This document shows, one piece after another, positions 5,740-6,839 of a DNA stretch of 6,839 nucleotides. The notes below the pieces were generated by a model. It had not been told where the DNA came from. It saw only the letters and a list, made by a program, of their open reading frames with translations, and did not search any database. The position numbers and the translations under genes are program-made. Location of the stretch: the NCBI GenBank assembly GCA_025451425.1, contig JANWKK010000114.1:1-6839 (forward strand). The letters are read 5' to 3'. Every line of letters begins with the position of its first letter. Position 1 is the first letter of the stretch. The DNA comes from Gemmatimonadaceae bacterium (GTDB taxonomy: Bacteria; Gemmatimonadota; Gemmatimonadetes; Gemmatimonadales; Gemmatimonadaceae).

Positions 5740-6839
5740 ATGAGCACCGACGCGCTGCAAACACTTCAGGCGGATCTCGGCGCCGCCTATACGCTCGAGC
5801 GCGAGCTCGGCCGCGGCGGCATGGCCACGGTGTATCTCGCCCTCGACACCAAGCATCACCGGCATGTCGCGCTCAAAGTGCTGCACCCCGATCTCGCGGC
5901 GACTCTCGGGCTGGAGCGATTCCGCCAAGAGATCGATATCGCGGCCGGTCTTCAACACCCGCACATCCTCTCGGTCTACGACTCCGGTGAATCGGCGAAG
6001 GGGCAGCTCTGGTTCACGATGCCGTTCGTCGAGGGTGAGACGCTCCGCGATCGGCTGCACCGGGAGAAACAACTCGCGGTAGAGGACGCGCTCCGCATCA
6101 CGCGAGAGATCGCTGGCGCACTTTCGTACGCACACCAGCACGCAACCATCCACCGGGACATCAAGCCGGAGAACATTCTGCTCACCGCGGATGGCGATGC
6201 CCTCATCGCGGACTTTGGAATTGCGCGCACATTTGAGGCGGTCACCAGGTCCGGTACGACTCGGCTCACCGGAGCGGGGATGACCATCGGCACGCCGGGG
6301 TACATGAGTCCCGAACAGGCGAGTGGGGAGCAGGACGTCGGCGCGAGGAGCGACATCTATTCGCTGGGCGCGGTGTGTTACGAGATGCTCACGGGGGAGC
6401 CACCGTTCACGGGCGCGACAGCCCACGTGGTGGTGGTAAAGATGATGTCGAGCGATGCGCCGTCCGCGCAGCGACTGCGGCCGACGCTGCCGGAGTCCGT
6501 TGACGCAGTGGTGCGCAAAGCGCTATCGCCCGTTCCGGCGGACCGCTACGCAACTGCTGCCGACTTCGCCCGCGCTCTCGACACGGGGGAGCGCAGCGCG
6601 ATCATCTCTGGCGTCACTGCGCCGCAACCCTCCGCATCGTCCCGTTCACGGCGCCGACTTGGCGTGAGTGCGGCACTCCTCGCTTTCGCAGTTCTGTTAG
6701 GCGCGATCGCCGTCTTCGCGTGGCGCTCGCGCGCGGGGGCCGCGGCCGATACTCGCGCGGATAAGATTCGCGTAGCCGTGCTTCCTTTCGACAACGTTGG
6801 CGACTCATCCGACGCCTACTTCGCCGACGGCGTGACGGA
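5740..6839 (+). CDS. Membrane-anchored Ser/Thr protein kinase with TolB-like extracytoplasmic region (3' end outside window)
   Basis: This is a Hanks-type (PknB-like) kinase, complete in its catalytic domain and cut by the window edge after residue 366. All core elements are present: glycine loop LGRGGMATVYLA (23–34), Lys46 in VALKVL, αC Glu64, catalytic HRDIKPEN (138–145) with Asp140, DFG (158–160), TIGTPGYMSPEQ (182–193) and SDIYSLG (204–210), so the enzyme should be active. The segment 164–185 is rich in Thr, the expected autophosphorylation region. A basic stretch SRSRRR (301–306) precedes one membrane helix (about 307–328), placing the kinase inside and the C-terminus outside the cytoplasm. 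The outer part starts IRVAVLPFDNVGDSSDAYFA (343–362), the β-strand opening of the TolB-N/FlgO-like module found in many Gemmatimonadota and Acidobacteriota kinases; WD40-like or TPR repeats often follow. The ATG is chosen because family members start about 20 residues before the glycine loop. Its ribosome binding site (AGGT, 5729–5732) is weak. Targets are unknown. Confidence 0.95.
   Translation, partial: MSTDALQTLQADLGAAYTLERELGRGGMATVYLALDTKHHRHVALKVLHPDLAATLGLERFRQEIDIAAGLQHPHILSVYDSGESAKGQLWFTMPFVEGETLRDRLHREKQLAVEDALRITREIAGALSYAHQHATIHRDIKPENILLTADGDALIADFGIARTFEAVTRSGTTRLTGAGMTIGTPGYMSPEQASGEQDVGARSDIYSLGAVCYEMLTGEPPFTGATAHVVVVKMMSSDAPSAQRLRPTLPESVDAVVRKALSPVPADRYATAADFARALDTGERSAIISGVTAPQPSASSRSRRRLGVSAALLAFAVLLGAIAVFAWRSRAGAAADTRADKIRVAVLPFDNVGDSSDAYFADGVT

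Noticed and set aside
5668..6426. Minus-strand 252-aa ORF opposite the kinase
   Set aside because: The plus-strand kinase has every catalytic motif; this ORF is its antisense shadow.

Overview
The window is a GC-rich bacterial segment with densely packed genes. A SusC/SusD-type outer-membrane pair with high-GC codon use sits near a Ser/Thr protein kinase of the kinase–TM–TolB-like layout. Together with a seven-bladed 'Vgb-like' propeller, this fits Gemmatimonadota best; Acidobacteriota or another high-GC Gram-negative soil phylum is the alternative. This placement is inference from protein style, because there is no marker gene here. Both ends of the window cut through genes.

Layout. (1) 1–1961, +: the C-terminal part of a SusC/RagA-type TonB-dependent receptor. 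(2) 1964–3412, +: its SusD/RagB lipoprotein partner, 2 nt downstream, so the pair is an operon. (3) 3427–4005, −: a RibD-C-type dihydrofolate-reductase-family protein, converging on susD with a 14-nt gap. (4) 4006–4393: a 388-nt divergent intergenic region. It holds a perfect 7-bp palindrome in the leader of the reductase gene and a large imperfect inverted repeat (4226–4346, arms about 40 nt, loop 41 nt) that looks like a dispersed, MITE/REP-like non-coding element. (5) 4394–5395, +: a secreted seven-bladed propeller of the virginiamycin B lyase-like family with a strong ribosome binding site. (6) 5392–5589, +: a small ORF joined to the lyase-like gene by an ATGA overlap. Its second half looks frameshifted; another frame gives a convincing C-terminus ending at 5564. 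(7) 5565–5739: intergenic DNA with a small hairpin and an imperfect direct repeat (5634–5652 and 5710–5730) before the kinase gene. (8) 5740 to the window end, +: a membrane-anchored Ser/Thr kinase, cut by the window edge.

Functionally, genes 1 and 2 form one outer-membrane import machine, substrate unknown, with no degradative enzyme beside it here. The reductase-like, lyase-like and kinase genes look like independent units. I see no tRNA, rRNA, CRISPR array, transposase or phage gene. I found no clear evidence of a wholly new system; the most interesting items are the inverted-repeat element, the broken small ORF and the two candidate regulatory repeats.
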